Source: Datnioides undecimradiatus (lineage: Eukaryota; Chordata; Actinopteri; Lobotiformes; Datnioididae). Taken from it: DNA of 64,000 bases. Of the stretch, positions 34,286 through 48,169 are shown in pieces. The stretch lies in NCBI GenBank assembly GCA_008933995.1, contig WARS01000052.1:4340001-4404000 (forward strand). Reading direction: 5' to 3'. Both the position numbers and the translations under genes were made by a program. The notes below the pieces were generated by a model. It did not search any database and was not told the origin of the DNA. It worked only from the letters and a program-made list of their open reading frames with translations. Every line of letters begins with the position of its first letter. Position 1 is the stretch's first letter.

Positions 34286-35500
34286 ACACTTCCTTTTCTG
34301 TGAAAGATGTTTCCTGTTGATAGTAAACGTGTGACCTGCTGAGGAACAGAGAAGGGGAGGGTATATTGAAACACTGCCAGTGTTTCCCTGACCTTTGTGG
34401 CCTTCATGGTGGAAAAACTGATGCTGTCGTTGTGTGTTTTGACTGTGTGTATGCTTTCACGGTTGGACATTTATGCAAGAGTAGCTGTATTCACACTCTG
34501 TTGTTCTTCATCTCCGTTGTTCATGTGAAAAGCGAGAGAGATCCTTGTGACAACAATGAAAAAAGAGACCGTTGCGTCTTCTCCGCACAACACGGCAAGG
34601 TGGAATGGATGTAAAAGTTGAATTGTTGTTTTCTGAAAGTTACAGAGATTGTCAGGCACTACATGTCGCCAAATCCGACGTTGGAAAGATTTCCAGAGTT
34701 ATTCGACGGTCCGATGGAGCCTTTGGCTGTTAAAGGGAAAATGATCTGATGTATCACAAAACAGCAAAGAGATAGATAAAACCACTAGATCCTCCGTCAC
34801 GCAGGCCTGGCAAACAGGGATGCTCAAGACGGAGTACGCGTCCACAACATACTGTAAATGTCACTAACGTCTGCTATGTCATGTCTCTTGAGTGTCACTG
34901 GCCGGGGCCGACAGCAGATCCTGCTGTTTTCACGTGCCAACCTAAAGATGTGAAGCGGTTTGCTGCCTGTGGGAGTGACAGCTTCACCCTGATCGACTCA
35001 CGATCCAAGGCTGTACTTAGGGCAGCAGACAGATCTGATGTTTAACTCTTTGTGGCGCAGATGTTGTGCTTTCACAGCCATCTAAACAAACACAAACCAC
35101 AAGGAGCCTTTTTTGATGTCTGTGAGAAAATCCGACATAGAAAAGGTTAAAAATCCTAAAAGTCTTGTCTAAAGTTTTGGCCAAGGTCTGTTGACCTCTC
35201 GCAGGGTTTCAGTGACCAGCCTCAACCCTCACGCCCACCTGTTTCTGTGGCCTGCATAGACTCTGGCTTGTTTACCTCTAATGGGACTCTGCTGCAGAGT
35301 GAAAACCGAGGGGCCCGATGGTTGTGGCCACAGGTTGGAGGAATGTCTACCGTCTGGACGGGAAAATGTAATCAGCTGAGATCAGCGAATTAGAGGCCGG
35401 TTTCTCTTTCTCCCTTCGCGCTCTTACTTTCCCTCCATGTGCTTCTCACGCATGCCGCCGCTCTCGCTTTTTCTCACTCACCCTCATCTGAGTCGTACAT

Positions 35501-35501
<1 letters not shown>

Positions 35502-35542
<41 letters not shown>
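35502..35542. repeat. (CA)20 microsatellite
   Basis: Longest CA tract of the window, followed by CGCGCACTC. Confidence 0.95.
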
Positions 35543-35544
<2 letters not shown>

Positions 35545-36260
35545 GCACTCTTTCAGATGAAGAAAAATGACACCTTTTCTTTCAGCTATTTCCTCTGTTT
35601 TTACATACTTGGGCCCGGGGTACAAGAGGCAACCTTGTGTTTTCATGTGACAAAACACACAGAGGCCTGTGTGGATTTAGGAGAGGTGAATAGCCTAATT
35701 CATCATTCGGGGTTAGGCCTGTCTCAGCCTCATCTGGGAATATCTCTATCTACACTAAAAAAAGTGGGACTGTTGGCGCTGTCTCTTGAGCTTAGAGAAA
35801 CTACAACTCAGTCCTGTCCTCCGTTTGACTGATGACTTCTCCTGAGAATCAAAATTCCACAGTTAAAATGTGGTTTTACCTAAAAAGCTGGAAGCCTGTG
35901 TTTCTCCTCACAGGTCCTCCCGTTTGAGAGAGGAAACAGCATTTTGCCTAATCCTACACTTTTTTTTGGCTGCATGAAAGCAAATATCAGTGTTGGAAGA
36001 AGTATCCAAAACCTTATTATAGTAGAACTACAACTAGTATGTAAAAATAGTCCAGGACTACTAAAACTCCTGTGTTTCAGTTTGAAACACACACTTATTT
36101 GCCACCTTGTTGCATTAGGATGTTAGGGTCAGGCTGTTAAGTTACATGTTTTTTAGTTTGAATTCAATAAGATTTACTAGGCTGCAGTAAAAAAATGTAC
36201 TGATAAACAGTCCAAAACTCATTTTTACTAAAGTTTACCAAGCAGAACAAACTGAGGCAA

Positions 36261-36263
<3 letters not shown>

Positions 36264-36292
<29 letters not shown>
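36264..36292. repeat. (TG)14 microsatellite
   Basis: Uninterrupted TG units ending in TGCCG. Confidence 0.95.
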
Positions 36293-38766
36293 CCGTTATG
36301 GGCAGTTCATTAGGTGTTGTCATCAAGCAAAGCACCCGATTCACTTCCAGGAAGCGCACCTGTCTCGCTGCAAAGGCACAGTGTCATTGTCGAAATGTGT
36401 GTAATGGATTGTCTAACATGTCAAAGCCAATCTTTGGTTCGATGTGCTCTCCGTTTGTGCCACTGTCTGTAGTAGCATCCATTGTTGCTGGGGAAATCAC
36501 TGACGAGGGGTTCACAGGAAGTGGCGCATGCATGTAGTGGACCTGAGGACAACAGCTGATGCAAGCGTGCGTTGAAAGTTCTCAGGAGGACAGTACTTGA
36601 TCATCAGTTCAGTTTTACTGGGACTGACAACACGGCTGAATCGCTTCCTAAGTATCGTTTCTTATAGAGCATTTGAGGCACGTCTGCTGCCTCCAGTGGT
36701 TGATGCTGGTTCTGTCGTTTTGAGCAAAACTCTGGGAGCCAGGACTTTACCGTATAATGAACTGTATTAACCGTCAGCCAATAAATTCCAACTTATAAGT
36801 GTGAAACCCATGTGTTCCCACAATGCAATGCTGCTGAATTTACCGCTGTGAGTGAACGAGGGAGGGCACAGTGTTATTAAAACACACCTGCTGTTGCCGC
36901 CGCTAAACACAAGTGTCACCAAATCCATCGCGACTGACATCTTACGGATTAAGATTAAGTAGAAGTAGAAATAGCACAATGATACATGATTACATGTAAA
37001 TGTTCTGCATTCAAAATCTGAAAACAGTATGTAAATATTGTCAATAAAATATAATTAATGATCAACAGTATACTCACAGATACTCATTATGCAGATTGAG
37101 TGTTATAAGACATCATATTACTGGAATATATGTATTACATCATGTATATGCAGAGTAATTATTGTATTTGATTTCTTTCTTTCTTTCATGCATCGAACAC
37201 TAGTAACTGATCATATGTGCAAAATGTGCTGCGAACTGCAAACTAACAAGTAACGCTCGCTGTCACATAACGTCACACAGACGATACAATAAAACCCCCC
37301 AAAAACAACAAGTACTCCTAAACTGAATTTGAAACAGACCTTGAGTTAATGTATTTAGGAATTTTCCAACCCTGACAACACACACACGCCTGTCATCAAC
37401 ACACTCATTCATCACAATGTGTATATTAAGCCTAACCAGAGGCATTATTTCTGATAATCAAGTCTCCACAGTGGACGTTCAGGGTAGCAGGTCAACCACA
37501 GGCACGCTCAGGCGGTGCTGCGCGTCGTCCGCTGCCCATCACGTACACTCACTCTCACACATTCTCACTCACTCTCACACACATGTTGATAACCACACTT
37601 GTAATGTGAACCTTACTGCTGAGGAGAGCAGGCCTATAATTACAGAGCAATGGTGGGAAAGCCATAATCACAAAGACTCAAATAGAAATCTGAATCAACA
37701 GATGATTCCAGATTGACTCGCTCCCTCTGTTTACACAAGGCCGTTTTGATTTACATTCGGAACTGGAAAACCTATTGTCCCTTGCACAAATGTTAACATT
37801 TCTCTGATTGAGCCTTTAAGAAGCCCGTAAGTGGTGAAATGTAATTGTGCTTTTGTGTTTTTGCTTTCACTCAGAAGCCACATCAAAGGTGTTTTTCTGT
37901 ATTTCACCAGCCGATAGAGAAGGGAGTTTGATTCAGAGCATAAAAACACACCGACTTCAATCAGGGCCCAACGGTGAATTGCACTCTTGTGCTCACCTGC
38001 ACACAACAGACGCCCCAGTGTGTTTCTGTTACACACTCAAACACGACGTTTCCACTATTTCAGCCCAGCTGGCGGAAACCGTTAAATGAGCAGAAACTAT
38101 GACACCTTCTTGGTATGATAATTAGATGTAATGCACATTTTCTTTCCATATAGGTGTATGTTATTTTAACTGGAGCTTTGGTCACATGTTTATAGATCAC
38201 GCATGAGCTGAGCTGACCTGTGTGATGAATAGCTGGCGGGTTATTCTCTATATTCTGACCTTTCTGCTTTTTCGATGACGCACTCTCAAATAAAACTCTT
38301 AATTTCCTTTTTGCAGCACAGCTGGGTTAGACGTAATGTCACATTAATATCTGAGAAAAGAAACCAGCATAAATGGTGTCCTCATATTAACAGTGTTTTG
38401 GAGGCATGTGAGAGAGAGCGCCAGTCATCCACTGATTTCACTTTTAACACAGCATCCAAATCAAGCTTCAGAGATCTATCTATCACAACACGAACAACTC
38501 TTTCTCTGTTTTCTCTGCATCAAAACTCAGCTGTTTGTGACTGTAGCTTTAAAAAAAACTACTGTTTAAAACACTGTCGTTGCTCAATGGCAATTGCCTA
38601 AGACACCCCATTCCTGGGAAATGAATGCGTGCCCTTGTTCCAAATTTAGTTTTTGCCCGCCACCATGGGCTGCTATTTGGTCTGCCATTTCTCAGGGTTG
38701 TGGGCTTCTTTAATGAGCACTTTGATCCCACTCAGGTCTGGCGCTGGTGTTTACGTGACCCTGGAG

Positions 38767-38812
38767 AAAAAAAAAAAAGTAAAAAGAAAAGAAAAAAAAA
38801 AACAACAAAAAA
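38767..38812. repeat. A-rich low-complexity tract
   Basis: Almost pure A with scattered G, T and C over 46 bases. Confidence 0.85.
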
Positions 38813-40200
38813 CGTATCCCATTCTCGACTAGAGACCTCTGAGCTGCGGTGCCCAGTGCAGCAGCCACATCAGGACCCTCGAGACCTCGCCCACATCCTC
38901 ATCCTCATATCCTGAGTGACAGAGGGAGTTCGTGCCTTCACTTTTAAGTCACAGCAGGGGGGTGGGTTTGGAGACTGCAGCAGCAGATGACAAACACACA
39001 CTGGACAAAGGTTACACGAGACGATAGACCTGTCCGATTTAATTTGGTCACGCGTTCTCATTGCAGATGTCAGAGGCAGCTGGTTTTTTTAGGTTCATTT
39101 GCAGTATAACATGTGTTCTTGATTAAGATTTCTCTTTATCAGTCTCATAAATTTCATAACTGGGCTACAACAGCTTCTTGGCTCTACACACCAGATACTT
39201 TATTTCCAAAATGTCTTTGACATGAAGCAGCTGCGTAGTGAGCGTCAAGAATCGAGTATTTTTTATCTTAACTGCATCTGTATGGCGTCACTGCATCCTG
39301 CATAAACTTCACACTTCAAAACGCCTCCGATTTTCTCAAATGTGTAGTAGTCTGGGGTGGAACTCGAATTAAAGATAAATACGGAAAGCCGGTTTAACTA
39401 AGACATTTCCTGTTTAATTTAGATTAAGCAATGTGTAAGGTGAAGTGTGAAATAGTTTTGATATTATAAATAACAAATCTCCCATTTAATTAACCCATTA
39501 AACCCCACTGACTCGCTGTAGCTCATTCACTACAAGCTCTTGCTGTGTGGTCTAGCATTAAACATCCTAAAGATCTCAAATAAGTCACTGTTTTGGATAT
39601 ATGTGTTTAAAATACTGCACAAGACAATCCAGAATATTTTCCTAACACACATTATATCTCTTTTGCTCAATTTGCATGAAAACTGAAGTGTGTATGGAGG
39701 GTAATGTACGACGTGCATTATTTTTTTGGCATGTGGTAATACTCAAGTCTGTGGTCAACCTCACACTGAAGACAAGATTGTGAGACGTGCAGCGCTGTTT
39801 CCATCAAGGTACTATTCACATTTTAAAGAGAAGCTGAAAAGGCAATATCTGAATTGTGTGCAAATGTAACTGTTTCCTGTTCAGAGCGAAGAAGAAACAG
39901 TTTCTGCAGAGTAAAGCGGTTTTGGTCTGATCTGATGTAACCGTCCACACATTAACACATGAAACAAACAGAAACATCACATTACCATGATGTTGTTATT
40001 GTTTTTCATTAGCTGCTTGAAGTTGAGGGGTTCTTTACACTGTTTGCATCATCTTGTTGCTGTAATGTTCTCATGGTTTTCCGATACTCACCTTGATGAA
40101 CACATTCTTTCATTCATTAATTTGCAGATCCAGTTATTTTTGCATTTCTGTGTTAATTGGTGAGCTTTAGAGATGTTCTCAGACATATTTTTAAACTTGG

Positions 40201-40262
40201 GACATAGCCAGACCAGCATCTTCCGGTCTTCATGCAATAGCTAATGCTAGGCTCGCTGGATT
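40201..40262 (-). mobile_element. Fish interspersed repeat, copy C (antisense fragment)
   Basis: GACATAGCCAGACCAGCATC, TTCCGGTCTTCATGC and GCTAATGCTAGGC correspond, in reverse complement, to the GCATAAAGAC...GGCTCTGTC part of the family seen as copies A and B. Only about 60 bases are left. Confidence 0.55.
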
Positions 40263-43200
40263 TGGCGTCAGCAGCTTCTTCTTCTCTAAAATGAATTCCA
40301 AGCTGAAGGGTCACCACTTTGATGCACGGGAGGAGGACAAGAGGTAAGTAAGTACTTTACAAGGTTACCTAACGGTTCTTCCAGGGACCGAATGAAGCGT
40401 GCCAGGAGCGCCTGAAGCGACGTGTCACTGCACAAGGTCACGACTATGATGGCGATGGTGGCCAAGTACATTTTTTTGCTTTTTATAGAGACAGTCACAG
40501 AACGCTATGATTGCACCTTGTATGTGTCCATGTGCCAAACAAAAACCCTGCCTTTGATTGTTCTGTGATCTAGTCTCACCTTTAATTTGTGGTTGGCCTG
40601 GGGTTGGAGTCAGAGTGGAGATGTTCTTCCTTCTCTCTCATAACCTGCTGCTACCACATACAGACACTGAGAACATGATTAGGTATCTATCTGAAAACAT
40701 TAAACAAGATTTGTAAAATGGATTATAAGCAACAGATTTATTAGTTTAGCAGCATTAGCAAGCTGAGGGTATTGTTTATACATTAACCAGAGCTCGTTAC
40801 ATTTAGAAACAGCAAACATGAATTGAAGAGTATGATAAATTAGTTTCACATGGAGCAAGTCCAGGGAAACATCAGGTGCTTTTTAAAATGAAAAAGATCA
40901 TGGAAAAGAAAACGTTTAAAGTACTCTAGATAGAGTGCTTGTCTTCTTTGATTTCTTGTCTTTACACACTCATAAATAACATATAATAACGTGAGTGACA
41001 TGCCACATTACTCATCATGATTTGCATAATGTGGTTCAGGGGTGGAGTTGAGAATTTACACTGAAGGCCAATAAAACAACCTCACACCACGCACAGGTAT
41101 TTGTACTCGTTGTACATTTGTTTTTGTTTTTTTTAGACTCATTATCATGTACGATGTTGACATAAAAGACTTGGACAGTTGATCAGCTCTTTTATATGTA
41201 CTGTTTCCCTGAAGGCATCAGCAGGAACGGCCACATTCCACCAAATGAATTACCAGCTGTACGGGCACATATAAATACAACAAAGAGCGTCAACCAGCAG
41301 TACTGAATGTTCCAGAGTCATTCATTGGTTGGCACGGACTCCCATCTAATGTCAGGCTGAAGGAAGCTTGCCCTGTTTCACACTGTGGGAGCACCTTGTG
41401 CCAAACAGCCAACCAACCCAGTCTTATGCTGTTTTACAAATACCTCTACTCATAAGAGCCACATGCCACCGCTGAATGTAGGTCTACAATATAAAACATG
41501 GTGCATTGTATCAACTTGAGCAAGATGCTGGCCGCCTTGTTCACTGTGAAATATTAATCTTTAAATCCTGTTTGAAAAGGAAGACAGGATATGCAAAGCC
41601 TGCATAACTGCCAGGGTGACAGGTGTGTGCGTGCGTGTGTATGTGTATTTGCTTGCTTTTTAAAACTCAACCTGAAACTATGAGTCAAAAACAAAACAAA
41701 CAACCAAAAAGCATATACATTTCATGTCAACATGACATGTACATATTTTGCATACATTCGTCACACGTACATGTGCACAAATAACTGTTCCACTCTTTCG
41801 AAGGTGGTGATACACACTCGGACGATGTGAACTGTTTAGGGGCCAAAGACAAGAAGACAACTTGCATGTTGACTCAGTGACTCACTCCAGGTTTTCTGCT
41901 GTTTGCACTGGGCTGTTAATCACAAGAGTACATGGCCATGTGAGCGGGTGGAGGAGCAGGATCCTGCTCAAGATGGATTGAGATGGACCAATCCGGACAC
42001 ATAGCAAGAGCAACACAGCAGGGAAAAGAAAAGGGGCAATGAAACCAAACCTGATGCATTCACGTGCGTGCACACTCTCACAGTTGGGTGTAGAGGATGG
42101 TTTAATGTGCAATAGATCAGAGGATTTATCCAGGTGTAAATGGCTGTCAGGCTGGATGCGGCCTTTTGCCTGAACTTGCCCGTTGTGTGCCCATCCACGT
42201 GTTCTGGATGCCCATGTGTCAGTGGTTATGAGTCACGCCAGACAACTTTGTTTGCCCAAGCTGCCGTGACTCATTGCATACTTGCTGGATGGGACCTGGA
42301 CTGTCGATCTTTTCTCATGCCTTAAGTACAATATCTGTTTGACTTGAGCCTTTGTAAGGTATTCCTATCTGCGTTTTTTGCACGCTAACGTGGTCACCTC
42401 CAGCGCTAACACAACAAAGCACCTCTCGCTGTCTTTTTTCCTCTCTTTAAACTCCCATGTCACTCAAGCCTGCTTTGGTTTTCTATGATGGAATCCGCAG
42501 TATTGCCAAAGCGCATGCATGAGAGTGATGGCCTTTCTTTTACCTTCGAAAAAAGCCAGATCAGGGTTTGTTTTTTTTTCAAAATAAGACACATCTACAT
42601 AAGTGCACACACAGTTCTTGGCCTTCGAAGCATGCGTGGGCGATTGCCGGAGCCGTGTGTTGGTGCCCGACCAAGGGTTACAGCCCAGATGGAGACAGTG
42701 TTAACCCTCAGTGCTGATACGGAGACATTATGGGTGTCTTATCTCTGCCCCAGGCTCCTTAAGTCAGCTATACACCACTTCAGTAACTGATTTTTATAGG
42801 AAGAGAAAAAAAATGGCCATAAACATAAAATGACTGACTGATAGCTGCACTCGGCTGAAGGATGCCCTCTAATTAGTGTGTTTTATGAACCCTGGATCCA
42901 CAGTGAAAACATGTTCGTGCTGTGCCGGAGAGCAAACACTGCCTGGGAGGTCACAGTGCCTGCAGGAAGCTCTGGAGTGTCCTCAGACCAAGTTCAGGGC
43001 ATTTCACAGGAAGTCTCCTGGTAGACGTTTGGCACCCACATCATATGAATTATACAGTCGATTACAGTGTGACTGATGGAGCAATTTCAACGTGTGACAG
43101 CAAAGCAATGATAAGACGTTGTGTATACCACTGTTGTTAGTACCGCTTAGTGGCTGATATGTCGTTTGTCGTTTGCTGGAATTCTGTTCATTATGTTCAG

Positions 43201-45107
43201 CGCCAGTACATTGTTTGATTTGGAAAAGACATGGAAAAGATTCACAGATAGTGTTCCTTTCATGACTAAATACGACTGCATAAAAAAATAAACAAAATCT
43301 GATTTAAAAAACTAAACTTTAATATTTTTAATAAATAATAAATGCTAAAATGATGTGAAAGACGAACAACAGATATGAATTCATGAAGGATTATTCGCCC
43401 GCGTGTATCTGCAGAAAGACAGCGTTTGTTTCTGTCCTGATTGGTTTAAAACAGACGTTAATAAATAGGTAAGTCAGTTATCATTCATGCTGGTAGGAAT
43501 CAGTGTATGTAATTTATGTAAACTGTCATCCATCTGAGATATTTGCGGAGGAATAATCCTCGTTAATGTTATCAGACATTTTAGCAGCCTGTCTCCAGAT
43601 AAATCCAAACGAGTGGGTCGGTAATTAACTGACTGGCAGCTCAGCGAACATGTAATCTATATCAGTTGAGCATGACACTGAACCCAAAGTTGATCTCGAT
43701 GGAAAAACAAAAATGAATTTTCTGACAAATTAATTCAGCAAATACATTATTTAGAAAATGCTTATGTGTAGATTTGAGGTTATCGATGTCACTGGCACAG
43801 AGAGAGTAAATTGGTCATTTCTAAATTGTTTTTTTCCCCCAAAGTGACAAAACTAACATTTGAGAAAGTGAAAACTGCTTGTTGACATGAAATGAAAACA
43901 AATTATTATCATGTAAGACCAAACTCTTGATGAAATGAGGCACTTTTTCAAACTTGTGTTTTGAAGCTTCCCAAAATATAAAAGACATTCGTCCCTCTGA
44001 CGTCTCAGGAATGAGTCCATGAAGAATCCCCCCCCCCCAACATCTCCTGTTTCACCTGCTCCTGCACATGTGGATCGAGGTCTGTGACTGCATGACCCGA
44101 CCTCTCAGCGAAGAAAAGCTCTTTAAAAGATTGAAATATTTCAGATGCTCTCCCAGACAAAGGAAGCAGAAACAAGGGAGTTGAGTGAGAAGCAGAGCGT
44201 TCCCCCTGACCCTCTGGTCAACCAGAAAGTGGGAAGGGTTGATCCCGATTTACGCTGACCTCACTCAACAGCTCCTCAGCGCTGGAGTGATAAACACGAG
44301 TACGAGGAGGATCCTCCTCTCACCTGTTGACAATGCAGCACGCTGGGCCTTAACCCACAGGTGACGACAGACTCAACATGACAGAGAGATGTAAAGATGT
44401 AAAGAGAAGCAGAAAAAGCCACAAAGATAAGCAGCTTTTAGACACTGAATCCATAAAATTACTGGCTCTATTTATCTGTAACAGTTAGGATCATCAGGCT
44501 TGTCGTGCTGGTTAAAGGCTCCATTCTCATCTTACACTCAAAAATATTAAATGGAGGTTTACAGAGGTTTAAAATAGGTCTTACAGTAAGTAAATGGATG
44601 CATCACGAAGTCAATCCATCTGTTTCACACATAGACTAATATAAATTCTGCGATAACCAATTTGGGATGTCAACATTTTATTTTTATTTTACACAAAATA
44701 ACTTCAAACGCGTTGTCGTCTCTTCAAACATTAGTTCGACTCGACTGCTTTGCTTTCTTTCCGTTGCGTCTCATGTTGCTTCATGCTAACGTTGGCTCAG
44801 GCGAGCAAAATGATGCCTTTGTCACAGAAATGCTGACAAATTCCAGATGGCATGTTTAGTGCAAGTTTGGATCTGAATTGGTGTCACGCGTCCTAATGAT
44901 CCAAACTGGAATGGCAACAAACTCAGCTGAAATGTGAAGAGAAAATGAGGGTGGGAAAAAAGGAAGATGGATAGTAACAAGGAGAGATAAGCTTCAGGAG
45001 TGGAATAAGATAAAAACGGAGATTAAGAGCAAGAGTTGGAGAGAAACTCAGACAGAAATTCAACCTGTTATTTATCAACCCCCCTTTTTTCTTCTCTTGT
45101 GAATTTC

Positions 45108-45173
45108 ATGGAAACCAGCAGGCTTTTCTTCGCTCTTCTCTTGCAACTGATAATATCCCTGCTATCGTTCAAG
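45108..45173 (+). CDS. Candidate signal-peptide exon, hypothetical secreted product
   Basis: An ATG in a moderate context opens 22 codons (METSRLFFALLL, then QLIISLLSFK) followed directly by a GTAAAT donor. The peptide has a short polar N-terminus and a long hydrophobic core, like a signal peptide. An in-phase acceptor with a good pyrimidine tract occurs at 46793, and joining it gives a 64-residue product. I do not recognise the protein. A chance hydrophobic frame beside a GT is the simplest alternative. Confidence 0.2.
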
Positions 45174-45823
45174 GTAAATACAGAGTTCAAAGGATGTCAA
45201 AACTGTTTGCAAAGCATTGGGCGTTGACATTAGCTTTGCAGCAATTTGTTTTTTCATTTTGGACTTATCTTTATTTCTATTGATAAGGTGAAGCTGATTC
45301 ATCAGTGTCAAGGGGCTGAACTTGATCCCTTCAGTTTTAGCTTTTCACAGTGAGTAATGTTCGAACTATATATTATGTACATAGCTGTAGGACGATAGTG
45401 ACGCTTCTATTTCAGGCTTCGGGGTTTGGGTAATACCTATAAATCAACATTGGACATGTTTTTGTAGCCAGAGTGTAGGTGTGTTTTGTGTTGAACAGGC
45501 TTATAAAACTATTACTACATTCCGTGTGTGTTTACCTGTCTGCTCAGGTCTCATCCTCGACCACACCTTCAATCTGTTTTTATAGCAACAGCTATAGGTT
45601 CAATGTAACTGAATGTCTCATTTGAAGCATGGGAGCCTCTAGGATCTCCATGTGGCTGCATACTTTAACTCTAATTTGGTTGTTAAGAAACGCTCATTAG
45701 ACTTTTTTTCTGTTTATATCGAATGCTGTGAGAACAGATTGGCGCTTTTGACAGTTTGCAGTTTTAGATATCACTGCGTTTACATCTGCAAGCCTGAATC
45801 CATTTAAAAGATGGACTTAAAAT

Positions 45824-45848
45824 AAAAAAAAAAAAAAAAAAAAAAAAA
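45824..45848. repeat. A25 homopolymer
   Basis: Uninterrupted A run; the sequence before it (GGACTTAAAATA) shows no recognised retroelement. Confidence 0.9.
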
Positions 45849-46793
45849 TACAGTTTGATGTGGTAACTTTTGAAGTGTCATGTAAAATCAGCAGCAGAAT
45901 TACAGCGTTGCCTCCTGGAGATCCACACAACGCTGAAACATGTCCAACAAAGTGAGAAAACTCCTGCAAGGCATTTGAGAGAGTGCTTTTTTTTCCTGCT
46001 TTGTTTACATCTTAGAGCAATAAAACTGCAATAAAATGATCTACAGAGGGGCTCCTTGAGTGTGACCTCCCTGTAAAATGCTACCTAAGACTCTGCAAAT
46101 ATTTTAATGAGAAGATCATAAACTAAACATGCGCTGCTGTTCACAGAGAGAGAACAAGAAAAGCCCTGGTTTTGTCTGTCCCTTCACAAAGTACTTTCTG
46201 TGCTGCATCGGTCTATTACTTTGTAATTATTTACCATTTATGAGGAGCATCAAGTCGTGCAGGTAAGGCCAGTTCTGGGTTTGATTTTCTCACAGTCAAC
46301 CACATAAAATTCCTTACAGTCCACTAACTCCACAGAGTGCATGTGATTTTTATGTTCTTCTTCATGCGACTCCTGACTCAACCTGTTTGTGGGATAAAAC
46401 TTAGGACCGTTTGTTATCTTGTTGGCATAGCGTGTTCAACATGCAAGTCCTTTTATTTCCAAAACAAGAACTCTCAAAGTGAAATGTGCAGCTAAGAAAA
46501 TACATTGCAGAGAAACTAAAGTGTTCTGCTTCAGCGTGATTCAGTGATTTTCAGTTGCAAGGGTAGTGTAAGATGAGGTCGATGGAGGTTACATCAAGCC
46601 AAACCCTGATTATCAGCATGCAAAACTGCTTCAGCGGGGCGTGCTTCCACACACATGCGCTTAAACAAGTCACACACGCACACACACACCATGCACCTGT
46701 GCAGGACTGCGCTGAAAAGAGCTGATAGCAGAGTGAAAGAACTTGACATTTGTTTTCCTAATCACCTCCGACACCTCCTTTCTGTTTGTGCAG

Positions 46794-46922
46794 AGCGAGA
46801 AGTATCACAGTGCTCAACAAAGGCCCCATTTACTCACCATCCTTATTTGTCCAAGCGTGTTTCCCTCCAGCTCCCTGAAACCACAAGCTCATTATTTCAT
46901 CCTCTGTAATGTTAGCTTTTAA
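46794..46922 (+). CDS. Possible second exon of the hypothetical small secreted product
   Basis: After a pyrimidine-rich tract ending TTTGTGCAG (to 46793), 42 codons stay open in phase 0 to a TAA. They start SEKYHSAQQRPHLL and contain two cysteines. The join to 45173 would remove a 1620-bp intron. Support is only splice consensus and phase. Confidence 0.15.
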   Translation, partial: SEKYHSAQQRPHLLTILICPSVFPSSSLKPQAHYFILCNVSF

Positions 46923-48131
46923 ATCCACATCAGCACACTCATTTGGTTAGAGATTGTAAATATTTATGCGCCGTGTCACTAAAACACACACACACACACA
47001 ACTGGCAAACAGACACACACTTGCGAGCGCACTTCGACTCTCCCATTTGTTCAGTTTTCCTTTTTTTTCATTTTCAATTTGAGCTGGAACTGTTTCATTG
47101 TTACTTTTGGCTTGATTCATGAGATACTTACTGGATTATTGAATGCCAGAGTGCGTTGTTGTACCCGATTGTTTCCTTTTGTTGCTTTGTTTTTACATGC
47201 AAAGTCATTCTGAACTGACTAATGAATGTGTGTACGGGCTGAACGATTGTGCTCTTGCTTTTAGATTTTAAAATAAAAGTCACAGACACCTGAATATTGT
47301 TTACAAACTACATTTTGACGCAGGAAATGACTTAAAGAGATGAATAATGAAAGTGAAATCTGATATTTCCTGGATATTAATGCACTCTCACTGCGAATAA
47401 CATTAAAATGTATGTGTGCACTATACTGCATACAAAAACATATATCTGAAAGGAGGCAGTATTGATACATGATCAGTATTAAAGGACTGGGTCAGAATCA
47501 CGGGTTGCTTAGTTTTAAGTAGAGAAATGTTAATAACAGTCATTTCAAACTGAGGCCCCGTCTTAGGTGGGGCCCCCTGATTCCTCAGGCCCCTTGGTCT
47601 GTGCCCAGTAATCAATCCATGCCTGCCGTTGTGTTACAGGCTCTTAGCCCAGTACGCCTGTGGTATGGAGTATTGTCTTGATGTGGGAGTGAATGCTGGT
47701 GCTCTGAGAAGTTGCATTGTGGCTCAGGTAAAAATCACACCACTCCACTTCCCCCCTCAGCTAGACAGGAGCTGCAGGAACTGATGTTAAACTGCTGGAA
47801 GACACCTGGATGTGATGAGACCATTTATGCGTTGACCAGAAACATGAAAAACGAGGCCAAGCAACAACTTGTGCCCGGAAATGCAAATAAAATCAGTAAT
47901 ACTTCTTTTAAACTCTTTATTTGGGTTGTTTTGTTTTTTTCAATTCATTCGTCTCTACACCCCTCCCCCTCCTACCACGCTGTGTCTCAGGTTGCCTGCA
48001 GTCAGGTATGATGGCCCGAGGCTTTCGGTTAAATCCCCAGCCCAGACGTCTGCGCAGCTCTAGTCTGCCTCATCGGGAGTCCTGCATTGATTGCTGCTTT
48101 AGTCCCCCCCCCTCATTGTTAATGGGAACCC

Positions 48132-48169
48132 TGCATTGTGAGGGGCCACTTGCATTGTGAGGGGCCTCT
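48132..48169. repeat. 19-bp tandem duplication
   Basis: TGCATTGTGAGGGGCCACT is followed at once by TGCATTGTGAGGGGCCTCT, one mismatch in 19. A recent local duplication. Confidence 0.9.

Larger units (their letters stand above)
34286..45107. other. Gene desert, middle part
   Basis: No supported exon over about 10.8 kb. Holds two long dinucleotide repeats, a TTTC-type run at about 37170-37186, CACTCACTCT repeats at 37540-37582, an A-rich tract at 38767-38812, a truncated antisense repeat copy at 40201-40262 and a C10 run at about 44030-44038. Base composition is typical of fish intergenic DNA. Confidence 0.5.

Noticed and set aside
40291-40343. ATG followed by 17 codons and a strong GTAAGT donor
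   Set aside because: It overlaps the edge of a repeat fragment and no in-phase acceptor or partner exon was found; left as chance.
47633-47860. Frames with ACGMEYCLDV and ELQELMLNCWK that recall tyrosine-kinase fragments
   Set aside because: The two pieces are in different reading contexts, the similarity is a few residues, and no other kinase motif is nearby.
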